A program made the position numbers and the translations under genes. A DNA stretch of 64,000 nucleotides from contig NZ_JBHUJW010000023.1 of NCBI RefSeq assembly GCF_042683565.1, forward strand, positions 248,001-312,000, in the 5' to 3' direction. Below, one piece after another: positions 41,052 to 49,600 of the stretch. Numbering within the stretch: position 1 is the stretch's first letter; each line of letters starts with the position of its first letter. The notes under the pieces were generated by a model, which was not told the DNA's origin, did no database searches, and worked only from the letters and a program-made list of their open reading frames with translations. The stretch comes from Brevibacillus sp042683565 (lineage in GTDB: Bacteria; Bacillota; Bacilli; Brevibacillales; Brevibacillaceae).

Positions 41052-41394
41052 TGTGCCTTGTGTCAATAGGGGAATCATGCACGGTCAGCATTTTTGGAGA
41101 AAAAGGAGATTGTGATTGCGGAAGGCGTGTGGTAAGATGGCTCTACTATCATGACTGGAGTTGAAAGGGAACATGTAATTTTTTCTTGCTCACAAAGGAA
41201 AACAAAAAACGCGATATGTTTCGCCTGGCTTGTTTTATTCTTTGGCATGCAAGAAAGTTACGGGTCCTTTCACTCAAACCATATCCTCGCCCTGTCCCAT
41301 TTGTATGTATGGGCTGGATTTGACGTATGCATTTGAGCTGCAAGAAAGTAACTTTCTTGTGGCTTTTCTATTTTGCATACGGGAGGATTGCCGC
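41052..41394 (+). promoter_or_regulatory. Long leader of the ABC-F gene with upstream ORF and alternative hairpins
   Basis: About 340 nt of untranslated leader. A 35-codon open frame runs 41216-41323 (starting MFRLACFILW) without a strong ribosome site. CAAGAAAGTT (41250-41259), inside it, can pair perfectly with AACTTTCTTG (41350-41359), which is also the 3' arm of the terminator hairpin. This is the layout of ribosome-mediated attenuation known for antibiotic-inducible ABC-F and erm genes. Confidence 0.6.
41337..41371 (+). terminator. Attenuator hairpin in the ABC-F leader
   Basis: Stem GCTGCAAGAAA / TTTCTTGTGGC (with G-U pairs) around GTAAC, followed by TTTTCTATTTTG, 24 bp before the coding start. 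Confidence 0.7.
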
Positions 41395-42873
41395 ATGTCA
41401 TTAATCCATGTAACGAACCTGAGCTTCGCCTACGAGTGCAGCTTTGAACCTGTTTTTGAAAATGTCAGCTTCCAGATCGACACTGATTGGAAGCTCGGTT
41501 TTACGGGCAGAAACGGGAGGGGCAAGACGACCTTTCTCAACCTGCTGCTCGGCAAATACGAATACAGCGGGAAAATTACTGCCTCGGTTCAATTTGAATA
41601 TTTTCCGTTCGTCGTCGGCAGTCCGGAAAACCAGACGCTGGATGTCGTCGGCGATATTCTGGGAGACTTTGCGCAATGGGAGCTGATGCGCGAACTTTCC
41701 TTGCTGAAGGTGTCCGAGGATGTCCTGTATCGGCCTTTCTGCTCCTTGTCCAACGGCGAGCAGACTAAGGTGCTCCTCGCTGCCTTGTTCCTGAAGGAGA
41801 ACAGCTTCCTGCTCATCGACGAGCCGACCAACCACCTCGACATGGCAGGGCGAAAGCTCGTCAGCGACTATCTGAAGTCCAAGCGCGGATTCATTCTCGT
41901 CTCTCACGACAGAGCTTTCCTCGACAACTGCGTCGATCACATCCTCTCGATCAACAAGACGAACATCGAGATTCAAAAAGGCAACTTCACCACCTGGTGG
42001 GAAAACAAGGAACGAAGCGACCAGTTTGAACTGGCGGAAAATGAAAAGCTGAAGAAGGACATCAAGCGGCTGGCGGACGCAGCGAAACGTACGAGCCATT
42101 GGTCCGATCAGGTGGAAAAGACGAAAAACGGCACCCGCAATTCCGGCTCCAAAGTAGACAAAGGCTACGTCGGGCACAAAGCCGCCAAAATGATGAAGCG
42201 CGCGAAATCTCTCGAACACCGTCAGCATGCTGCCATCGAGGAGAAGTCACATCTACTAAAAAACATCGAAAACCAGGACAGCCTGAAAATCTCGCAGCTC
42301 GCCTATCACAAAAGCCGGCTTGTCGAGCTTGAGCACCTCTCTCTTTCCTATGGAGAAAAAGCGGTATGCACCGACGTCAGCTTCACCATTGACCAAGGGG
42401 AGCGAATCGCTCTCTCGGGAAGAAACGGCTCCGGAAAGTCGAGCATTCTCAAGCTGATTTGCGGAGAGAATCTGCAATATACAGGTGTATTTCGGGCGGG
42501 GAGCCAACTGAAAATCTCCTACGTCTCCCAGGACACCTCCCATCTCTCCGGCAATTTGACCGACTTTGCCCGACGCTGCGGAATCGATGAAAGCCGGTTC
42601 AAGTCGATTTTGCGCAAGCTCGATTTTTCCCGTGCCCAGTTCGAGAAAGAAATATCCGCATACAGCGGCGGGCAAAAGAAGAAAGTGCTGATCGCCAAAA
42701 GCCTTTGCGAAAACGTTCACCTGCACATCTGGGATGAGCCGCTCAATTATATCGACGTCATTTCCCGCATGCAGATCGAGGAGTTGCTGCTCGAGCACTC
42801 CCCGACCATTCTGTTTGTGGAGCACGACCGCGAATTCGTCGACCGGATCGCGTCAAAGATCGTTCAGCTCTAG
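41395..42873 (+). CDS. Lsa-type ABC-F ribosomal protection protein
   Basis: 492 residues, two ATPase domains and no membrane helices. Domain 1: GRNGRGKTTFLNLLLG (Walker A), LSNGEQTKVLLA (signature), LLIDEPTNHLD. An inter-domain linker is rich in Lys/Arg (about 215-290). Domain 2: GRNGSGKSSILKLI, YSGGQKKKVLIA and LHIWDEPLNYID, with the catalytic Glu kept in both. The opening MSLIHVTNLSFAY and DTDWKLGFTGRNGRGKT are very close to Lsa proteins, which free ribosomes from lincosamides, pleuromutilins and streptogramin A. Drug spectrum cannot be predicted. ATG 41395 has GGGAGG; the frame runs further upstream into the leader but is not conserved there. Confidence 0.9.
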   Translation: MSLIHVTNLSFAYECSFEPVFENVSFQIDTDWKLGFTGRNGRGKTTFLNLLLGKYEYSGKITASVQFEYFPFVVGSPENQTLDVVGDILGDFAQWELMRELSLLKVSEDVLYRPFCSLSNGEQTKVLLAALFLKENSFLLIDEPTNHLDMAGRKLVSDYLKSKRGFILVSHDRAFLDNCVDHILSINKTNIEIQKGNFTTWWENKERSDQFELAENEKLKKDIKRLADAAKRTSHWSDQVEKTKNGTRNSGSKVDKGYVGHKAAKMMKRAKSLEHRQHAAIEEKSHLLKNIENQDSLKISQLAYHKSRLVELEHLSLSYGEKAVCTDVSFTIDQGERIALSGRNGSGKSSILKLICGENLQYTGVFRAGSQLKISYVSQDTSHLSGNLTDFARRCGIDESRFKSILRKLDFSRAQFEKEISAYSGGQKKKVLIAKSLCENVHLHIWDEPLNYIDVISRMQIEELLLEHSPTILFVEHDREFVDRIASKIVQL

Positions 42874-42916
42874 GCTGCCTGTCCGCTCTCACAAAAATGA
42901 ACCTGGCCTCCAGCAA

Positions 42917-42956
42917 TAAAAAACCCTCCCTTCCGACCATGGGAAGAAAAGGGAGG
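42917..42956 (-). terminator. Terminator of gerE
   Basis: Stem CCTCCCTT / AAGGGAGG (42925-42932 / 42949-42956), with a run of T on the minus strand (A run 42918-42923). Confidence 0.88.
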
Positions 42957-42971
42957 CTGGGTGGACCGGGT

Positions 42972-43193
42972 TCAAATCTCTAGTTCACCAAGTCGAACGA
43001 GTTCGACTACTGCCTGAGATCGACCTTTGACACCTAATTTTTGCATGACATTGCTAATGTGATTGCGTACAGTCTTTTCGCTGATGAAGAGTTGTCCGGC
43101 AATCTCTTTGGTTGTCTTATCCTGGACCAAGAGTTCAAATACTTCTCTTTCGCGATTCGTTAACAACGGCTTGGTTTGGTCGCTCCCCTTCAA
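42972..43193 (-). CDS. gerE: GerE, late-sporulation transcription factor
   Basis: 73 residues, nearly a consensus GerE: KPLLTNREREVFELLVQDK, then KEIAGQLFISEKTVRNHISN (LuxR-type helix-turn-helix) and KLGVKGRSQAVVELVRLGE. In Bacillus it acts in the mother cell with sigma-K to switch the last coat genes on or off. TTG at 43193 is preferred since AAGGAGG is 10 nt upstream; the GTG at 43202 touches the site. It has a sigma-K promoter and its own terminator. It could regulate the spore-surface genes elsewhere in this window (inference). Confidence 0.95.
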   Translation of the reverse strand: MKGSDQTKPLLTNREREVFELLVQDKTTKEIAGQLFISEKTVRNHISNVMQKLGVKGRSQAVVELVRLGELEI

Positions 43194-43253
43194 TCGTGCC
43201 ACCCCTCCTTGTGGGCTCTACAGGAACAAGGTTGAGGGATTACAGAGTCACCT

Positions 43254-43281
43254 TATCCTATGTTGGGGGGTGGGTGATGGT
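43254..43281 (-). promoter_or_regulatory. Sigma-K promoter of gerE
   Basis: Minus strand: AC (43281-43280), 17 bp, CATAGGATA (43262-43254), an exact fit to AC-N16/17-CATANNNTA. gerE is sigma-K-dependent in Bacillus. Confidence 0.78.
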
Positions 43282-43642
43282 GCCGGAATTTCAAGGATTT
43301 TAGGCTTTTGCCTTACATCCTATTCAAAATTTGGGCAATGGGTTCCGAACACCTACTTCTCTGCTGTCTCATTTTCGAGAACCTTGTTTCGAGCCGCAAG
43401 TACGTTCGTATTCCCTTCGATTGCATGTTCGGCAGGCGCAGTGAACACGTTGCACGCGAGGACGACGATGGCCGCCAGTTTTTCCAGATCTGCCGCGAGG
43501 GATGCGCGCGAAAAGGAATCTGACGTCGGAACCCAAGGCCAACACCGCCCCCGACACTGTAGTCTATTCACTTGACACCCGTACTGCTCCATGCTCAGCC
43601 GCTACTATTCAATCTTGTTTAACCCCCGCCACAGCAAAACAG
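43282..43642. other. Intergenic stretch without a recognisable gene
   Basis: A minus-strand frame of 79 codons (43353-43592) exists but has no ribosome site and no recognisable motif. Nothing else is supported here. Confidence 0.5.
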
Positions 43643-43666
43643 CCCCGATCCGCAGTTGGATCAGGG
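43643..43666 (-). terminator. Weak hairpin after the permease pair
   Basis: Stem CCCCGATCC / GGATCAGGG (one mismatch) 8 bp past the stop; short TTTT a few bases later on the minus strand. Confidence 0.55.
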
Positions 43667-43674
43667 CACGTGAC

Positions 43675-44598
43675 TCAAATAAACGGTGTGCGGTGGTACG
43701 TCTGCTCGAATTTTTCCCGGAGACCTTTGGCCAGCAAGCTAAAGGAGCCGATCGCCCAGACAAACGCTGCCAAGGGCGTGAGATAAATCCAGGTATAGTT
43801 GCTGTAAACAAAGCTCCGGTACGAGCCGAGCAGCCCTGCCCATTCATGGGTGATAGAGTGGTACAAGACGGGGTCTGTCGTCATTTTCGTGCCGCCGACG
43901 AACAGGTCAAACATGCCAAGGAGTCCCATCAAAGTCATGATTGCCACCATCTCCGTCACCAGGATGATGACCAGCTGCTCCTTCAGATGCGGGACGATGT
44001 GCCGGAAAATGATTTGCTCGCGCCCGGCTCCCAGCGATGTCGCGGCCAGGACGTACTGCGTTTCCTTGATTTGCTGCGTCTTCTGCCGAATAGAGGACGC
44101 AACGCTCGGCGCCCCCAGTACAGCCACCACCCCGATGAAAAGCGTCACCAGCGTCGAAGTAGGCATCAGCGGGTTGATGCTCACACCCTTGAGCAAGAAG
44201 TAGACCGGAATGAAGATCGGCATGTAGCTCCAGGCGTTCTCGATCGCCAGCCACCATTGCTGCGGCTTGTCCTGTATCCCGATGTACAGTCCGATCACCG
44301 TGCCCGCCAGCAGGCGGACGAGTGCCGCCGCCAGCGTGACGTATACCGTATACGGAGCTCCGTACATTAGCAAGGTCAACATGTCGTAGCCCCATTTGTC
44401 CGTTCCGAATATATGTTCAGCAGACGGCGGCAGCGGCGGCGAAATGATGATCTTCTTGCCGCCGACGACTTCGTTTCGCAGCTTCTCCTGAAAATCCAGC
44501 TCGTACGGAGCCGCATAAGGCCCGATCAGGCCGACGAGGAGCAGGAGCAGCACCAGTACGGAACCGCTCCACAACGACCAATTGAATCGTTTTCGCAT
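43675..44598 (-). CDS. ABC transporter permease (OppC/DppC-like)
   Basis: 307 residues. One N-terminal membrane helix (SGSVLVLLLLLVGLIGPYAAPY), an external loop with HIFGTDKWGYDMLTLLMYGA (the OppC-type FGTDxxGRD block), then five more helices. The cytoplasmic coupling loop with YVLAATSLGAGREQIIFRHIVPHL corresponds to the EAA motif. ATG at 44598 has GAGGTTG. Paired with the permease upstream, but no binding protein or ATPase gene is adjacent, so partners must be elsewhere or the system is incomplete. Substrate (peptide, nickel or other) unknown. Confidence 0.82.
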   Translation of the reverse strand: MRKRFNWSLWSGSVLVLLLLLVGLIGPYAAPYELDFQEKLRNEVVGGKKIIISPPLPPSAEHIFGTDKWGYDMLTLLMYGAPYTVYVTLAAALVRLLAGTVIGLYIGIQDKPQQWWLAIENAWSYMPIFIPVYFLLKGVSINPLMPTSTLVTLFIGVVAVLGAPSVASSIRQKTQQIKETQYVLAATSLGAGREQIIFRHIVPHLKEQLVIILVTEMVAIMTLMGLLGMFDLFVGGTKMTTDPVLYHSITHEWAGLLGSYRSFVYSNYTWIYLTPLAAFVWAIGSFSLLAKGLREKFEQTYHRTPFI

Positions 44599-44620
44599 AG
44601 ACAACCTCACTCGCAAGCGA

Positions 44621-45484
44621 TTATTTATAGACGACCGCGCGTTCAAACAGGTATAGGATCGCGCGAATCAGCAGGTAGACGAGAATGGACAGCAGAATGA
44701 TGCCGAGCAGGCCCATAACTGCCGCATTGAACTGATACGGACCGCTTTTGCTGAAGATGAATCGCGTCAGTCCGACCACATTGAGCAAATACTCGACGAT
44801 GAACAGGTTGGCGACGGTAATCGCTATCGTCTTTTTCAGATCCGCCAGCAAATACGGCTTGATGTTCTTGTACACATGGTGGATGAGGACATGCCAGACG
44901 CCCATGCCTTTGGCCACAGCTGTCTTGATGTAATCTTCGCCGCCGATCTGATTGTACTTCAGACTGACGACTTTCATGAGAAAAATGGTAGGCCCGATCG
45001 CCAGCAAGATCATCGGAAACCAGCTGTTCTCCGCGTCGCTCGTCGGAGACAGCGTGATGATGCGGATATTGGTTGCCTTGTAAAACGCAATCGCTGCAAA
45101 AATTGACATAAAAATCAGAACAAAATCCGGAATCGTCGCGATCAGGTTCAACAGCTTCTGGAAGTGCTGCACGATGCGGAAGCGCTGCAAAAACAACCCG
45201 AAAACGAGACTCGCAGCCACAGCGATGAGCACGCTGGAAAACAGCAGTTCAAACGTACTTAGGGCAAAAGGAAAGATGTCCTCGGCGATGCTTCTTTCGT
45301 TTTCCCCCAAATAATAGGTCCCCAGCGAACCTTGGGCGATTTGCTGAATCAGGTACACCGTGCGCACCACCACATTTTCCGGGGCGAACACGATTTCTTC
45401 CTTTACCGTATACAACATGAATGGCCCGCCACACACGGCGACGACCAAAAAAAACATGCCCAGCAGTTGCTTCACATACGACAA
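44621..45484 (-). CDS. ABC transporter permease (OppB/DppB-like)
   Basis: 287 residues with an N-terminal helix (LLGMFFLVVAVCGGPFML) and about five further helices. The coupling loop reads YIKTAVAKGMGVWHVLIHHVYKNI, which fits the EAAxxxG site of OppB-type permeases. Conservation to textbook DppB is modest. TTG at 45484 follows AAGGGGG; the frame is open to 45544 but no site precedes that. It lies 22 bp before the OppC-like gene. First gene of a two-gene operon. Confidence 0.75.
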   Translation of the reverse strand: MSYVKQLLGMFFLVVAVCGGPFMLYTVKEEIVFAPENVVVRTVYLIQQIAQGSLGTYYLGENERSIAEDIFPFALSTFELLFSSVLIAVAASLVFGLFLQRFRIVQHFQKLLNLIATIPDFVLIFMSIFAAIAFYKATNIRIITLSPTSDAENSWFPMILLAIGPTIFLMKVVSLKYNQIGGEDYIKTAVAKGMGVWHVLIHHVYKNIKPYLLADLKKTIAITVANLFIVEYLLNVVGLTRFIFSKSGPYQFNAAVMGLLGIILLSILVYLLIRAILYLFERAVVYK

Positions 45485-45613
45485 GCCTGCATACCCCCTT
45501 GCTAGTTCCAACAATACACCATCTATTAAAATCCATCCAGACAATCAAAAATATTTTATGTTTTTTTATATTTCGGATTATTTACCAATAAAAAAAAGAC
45601 GGCCTCTGCCGTC

Positions 45614-46075
45614 CTATCCAACTACTACCATTTGAATTTCCATGCGGCCCATGTCGTGCAGATCAAGCGGTGCCGAGAGCGCTGTACCGGTGATGCCTTG
45701 CATTTCGTCCTGCAGCAACACTGTCGGCGGCGTAATGTCGACAGCCACGCCCTTGTTGGACAAAATCGTGGTCGCATTCCCCGAGATCATATTGCTCAGT
45801 TCCGATATCGCACTTCTCCCCATTTCATCCATCTCATGCACGGGGAAGCCTCCCATCATGGCGGATACAATCCGCAGCGCCAACTGGTCCTGCAGGCCAA
45901 AATACACGCTTCCCTGCAACTGGCCCGTCATCCCGATCTGAATCCATGTATGGTTTTCCGGGCTCAACCATTCCCTTTCAGACATTTCGCCGCGAGAAAT
46001 GTCTACATTGCAAACTTGCTGAATCACGGATGTTGCAGATTCGAGAAATGGATCTAAAAAGTCAAGGTCTTTCAT
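45614..46075 (-). CDS. CheX-like protein (CheC/CheX phosphatase family)
   Basis: 153 residues. N-terminus FLDPFLESATSVIQQVCNVDI, middle QIGMTGQLQGSVYFGL, then the family motif AISELSNMISGNATTILSNKG (the ExxN site that dephosphorylates CheY-P), ending GMRMEIQ-like GRMEIQMVV. CheX proteins tune chemotaxis or other response-regulator signalling. No chemotaxis genes are adjacent, so its target is unknown. ATG 46075 has AAGGAAG; the upstream extension with a hydrophobic helix is not conserved and lacks a site. Isolated between the permease pair and an unknown gene. Confidence 0.82.
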   Translation of the reverse strand: MKDLDFLDPFLESATSVIQQVCNVDISRGEMSEREWLSPENHTWIQIGMTGQLQGSVYFGLQDQLALRIVSAMMGGFPVHEMDEMGRSAISELSNMISGNATTILSNKGVAVDITPPTVLLQDEMQGITGTALSAPLDLHDMGRMEIQMVVVG

Positions 46076-46154
46076 TTGAGCAATCTTCCTTTCCCGGGCA
46101 ATTAACTGTGTCTTAGCCTTATCATAATGTCGACTTTTGTCAGAAGCAAGAGGA

Positions 46155-46550
46155 TTAGTAAAAACTTGCAGGAAAACAGTCACGAAAACAAGGGATACCG
46201 GGAAAAAGATCCTCGACTTTCGCCTCATTCCTGCATGTGAAAATAGATACACAAGTGCGCAAGTCCAGCACTTCGACTCCTACCTCGTGGCTGCTTAGCT
46301 GCCACATCGGCAGTTCAAGACGTTCAAAGGCAAAGACCGTATCGCCAAACGCCATGCACTCCCGGATGCAGCGCTCAGGGGGGTATGTCTCATCGGCTTC
46401 CAGCAAATGGATGGGCTCCAGACCAAACTGCTGCAGCAAATGCAAACGATCCAGCAGTTGCTCCTGTCGTTTGCTTCGGACCGTACGTCGGGGAGAGAGC
46501 AATGGGTACTCTTTCCACACATATTCCCATTTGATCCCGTGATAAAACAT
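46155..46550 (-). CDS. Hypothetical protein
   Basis: 131 residues, not recognised. Starts MFYHGIKWEYVWKEYPLLSP, then a helix SKRQEQLLDRLHLLQQFGLEPIHLL and a beta-rich second half with several cysteines (ERCIREC, LRTCVSIFTC, GIPCFRDCF). No signal peptide or membrane helix. ATG 46550 has a strong GGGAGGG site, which supports a real gene. It lies between the S8 protease gene (separated by a terminator) and the CheX-like gene, 79 bp upstream of the latter, and could be co-transcribed with it. Confidence 0.55.
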   Translation of the reverse strand: MFYHGIKWEYVWKEYPLLSPRRTVRSKRQEQLLDRLHLLQQFGLEPIHLLEADETYPPERCIRECMAFGDTVFAFERLELPMWQLSSHEVGVEVLDLRTCVSIFTCRNEAKVEDLFPGIPCFRDCFPASFY

Positions 46551-46576
46551 AAATTTTCCCTCCCAAAACACAAACG

Positions 46577-46610
46577 CCCGGAAGCAGCAGGATCGGTCGC
46601 TGCCTCCGGG
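46577..46610 (-). terminator. Terminator of the S8 protease gene
   Basis: Stem CCCGGAAGCAGC / GCTGCCTCCGGG (one mismatch), followed on the minus strand by a T-rich stretch (CGTTTGTGTTTTGG). Confidence 0.75.
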
Positions 46611-46617
46611 TGCCGCT

Positions 46618-49600
46618 TTACCGTTTTTTCCCTTGCACGACAACCTCTGCTCGCGCTTCCCGTCCCAGCGCGTCTTTCGCATTCAATACCAGCTTGTGCT
46701 TTCCGTCAAGTACCTGGTCGAGCACGATGTGGAATTCGCCGCGATCGTTGATGTCCGCTGGCAGCTTTCGCTCTCCGTACGCCGCCGTCATCGTGATCGC
46801 TCCTGTTCCCGTCACTTTTCCATCGATCGGAACCATCTCGCCGGATTTGGCCTCGATCTGCTTCTGCGCCGGGGCCACGGCTGGAGCCGGTATCGCTCGC
46901 GCCTGATACGTCAAGCGCTGCTCGCCGTGATGCAGCACGACCGAGCCGACGTTTGCGTCTACGTAGCCGTACACGACCAGTGCATTCTCGTTCCCTGCTC
47001 CGTCCTCGCCTTCGATCAGGATGCGGTTCTCTCCTTGCCCGAGCGCCAGCATTTGTGTCACATGCTTCTCAACAGGCTTCTCCAACTGGTCCTCCTCGAA
47101 GCTTGCGACGATCTGTCCGTTCACGCTTACCTTGCCCTTGTACGTCTGATCGCGGTACATCAAACGAATCGGGAGCATGACCTTCCGGGTGTTTTTGTCG
47201 TACAGGACGTCCTCAGCCCCATCGTTCTTGAACTGCAGCGAAGGGGGCGTCGTATCGACGATAATTCTCTGGGTAAACTGCCGCGTATTTCCGTACATAT
47301 CCTGCGCGCTGTAGACGATGTAGTTGAGTCCTTCCGCCAGATGCAGGATCGTCTCAAACGAACCATCCGCCTCCACTTTTACAGGCACCTTGTTGATCGA
47401 CAGCCGCACGCGATCCAGCATGTCCTCCCCGGTCACTTTGCCGCGGATCGCTATATCCGGCTGCTTCGATATTTTCACGTACGCGAACAAATCGTCAGGG
47501 AAGACCACGAACGGCGGCGTCGTATCGCCTTTTCCGTTGATGTCAACGACGCTGATGTTGCCGGCGAAGTCGTAAGCCACCACGCTAAAGCGCTTGTCCG
47601 GCTGGTTGACGATCGTGCTGGTGACGTTGCTGGAGAAAGGGCCACCGACTTTTTTTCCGTTCATGTAGAGCAAATAGCCCTGGATGTCTTTGTCGCGGCT
47701 GCTCCATTGTACCCGATTGCCCGACAGCGAGGCGGAGATTACCGGCGGCTTCGTATCCACCCGAATCGGCAGTGTCAGCGTCTGCCAGTTGGCGTTTCGC
47801 CCGTCGATTTTGGCCTTGATGACGAACTGGTACGCGCCGTCTGGGACTTTCTCATAAATTCCTTTTTCCGGCGAAAAGGCCTTGCCGTCCCAGCTCCATT
47901 CTTCCCGCTCCGTGTAGTAATACGGCGTTCCCAGCTTGGACTGGTCGAACTTGCTGACTCTCTCCATGCGCGTCAGCGAACGGATCAGCTTGCCGGACGC
48001 ATCCGTGACATCGACCACGACTTGCCGGGCATTTCGCAAAAACGTGATGGAAGGCGCGGCGATATCGTAATGGCCGTCGCCGTTCGGGGAAAACGCGATC
48101 TTCGCCGGATCAATCCGGGGCGTTCCTTCCTCGCTCGCGCCCGTCACGCCAAGGTAGTCCCGATATTTCCACTTGTCGTTCTGCTTGTCCTGGTACCAGG
48201 TCGTTTTGATGCCTGTCCGCTTTTCCTGGCTGCCTGCCTCCCACATCGGCTCGTCCATGACGCGGGGCTCGTCCCACTTCCCGTAAAAGCCGTAATAAGG
48301 CACGCGCAGCTTCGGCAGGGAAGCATCGTCGGGCTGAAACAACAGAAAGCCTTCTGCAAACTGGTTGCGCGCCGCGTCCTGCGGAATGTTGAGCGTCACC
48401 TTTACTTCCGCTCTCGCGCCGGGCTGGACCGTGACCTGCTGCTGAGAAAATTGCACCTGCGCTCCTTCGAGGTTCGTCTCCGTCAGCATGTTCAGCCCGT
48501 TTTTGCGCAAGTCCGTCAGCACGCCGAATTCATCGCGGAGCTGATAGGTGACGGGCTTCTTCCCGAACTTGTTGTCGACGAACAAGGAAAACTGTGTCGT
48601 CGTGCCGATCTCGCCCAGCGAGACGCCCGCCTTGCCCTTTTTGTCTACGATAATGACCGGCGTTTGAATCGCTTTAGCGATTTGCATCAGGCCGGCCCCT
48701 TGGACACGGGGGCTGTACGGCATTTTTTTCTTCGGCTTTTCTGCCATCGTCGATACAGCCTGCCGGGGATCAAGGATCGGCTCTGCGGTGTTCATGGCGG
48801 CAGCCTTCAGCGTCTCGACCAGCTCTCTGCCTTGCAAGGCGCGCCCCTGCTTCTGGTACGCCTGTTTGAGCAGCGCCATCCCGCCCGCTACATGGGGAGT
48901 GGCCATCGAGGTCCCGCTTTTCACGGCGTACTCCGACTCGCGTACCGTCGAGAGGATGCCCCCGCCCGGAGCGGCGATTTCCGGTTTGAACTGCAGATCA
49001 GGCGTCGGTCCCCACGAGGAAAACGCCGAGATCGTCCCTCCGTCGGGATAGGGCATCGGGTTTTGGGCGTATTGCCCATCAAACGTGATCGTCACTTTCT
49101 TCCCTTTTTTGAGGGCGTGGGCCAGCTGCTCTCCCATCTGCTTCAAAATGGACACTCCCGGAATTTGCTTCAAATGCTCGGCGCTGATCAGGAGCGGTCC
49201 TGGCTCATTGTTGAAGATGACGGCTCCGACGGCACCCGCTTCCTTGGCGAGCCGCAGCTTCTCGTCAAACGAAATATCGCCGCGTTCCAGCAGCACGACC
49301 TTCCCTTTTACGGAAACGTTGTAGTCTTCCTTTTTTCCCTTACCCATGTACACCAGCTGATACGGCTTTAGCAGCGTAGAGACTGGCGTCAGCACCGTGC
49401 CGCTCCCGGCGTGTCCGTGCAGGTAAACGACGCGCTCCAACCCCGGCACGCCCTGCACGCCAAAGCTGTATCCCGCGAGCGTCGTCGCGTTGACAGAAGC
49501 GACCGAGAAAGCATCCGGCGCAAGGCCCGGCGAGCCGATCATCGCGACGTCCGGATTTTTATCCCGCACCTTGTCGCTTCCGAAATAGGCGTCATTGCCC

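Noticed and set aside
41151..41336. 61-codon frame in the ABC-F leader as a protein gene
   Set aside because: No ribosome site and overlaps the leader hairpins; the frame from 41216 fits the leader logic better, though it too lacks a strong site.
43353..43592. 79-codon minus-strand frame upstream of gerE
   Set aside because: No ribosome site and no recognisable motif.
46633..49371. 912-codon plus-strand open frame
   Set aside because: Antisense to the S8 protease, whose catalytic triad and domains are unmistakable.
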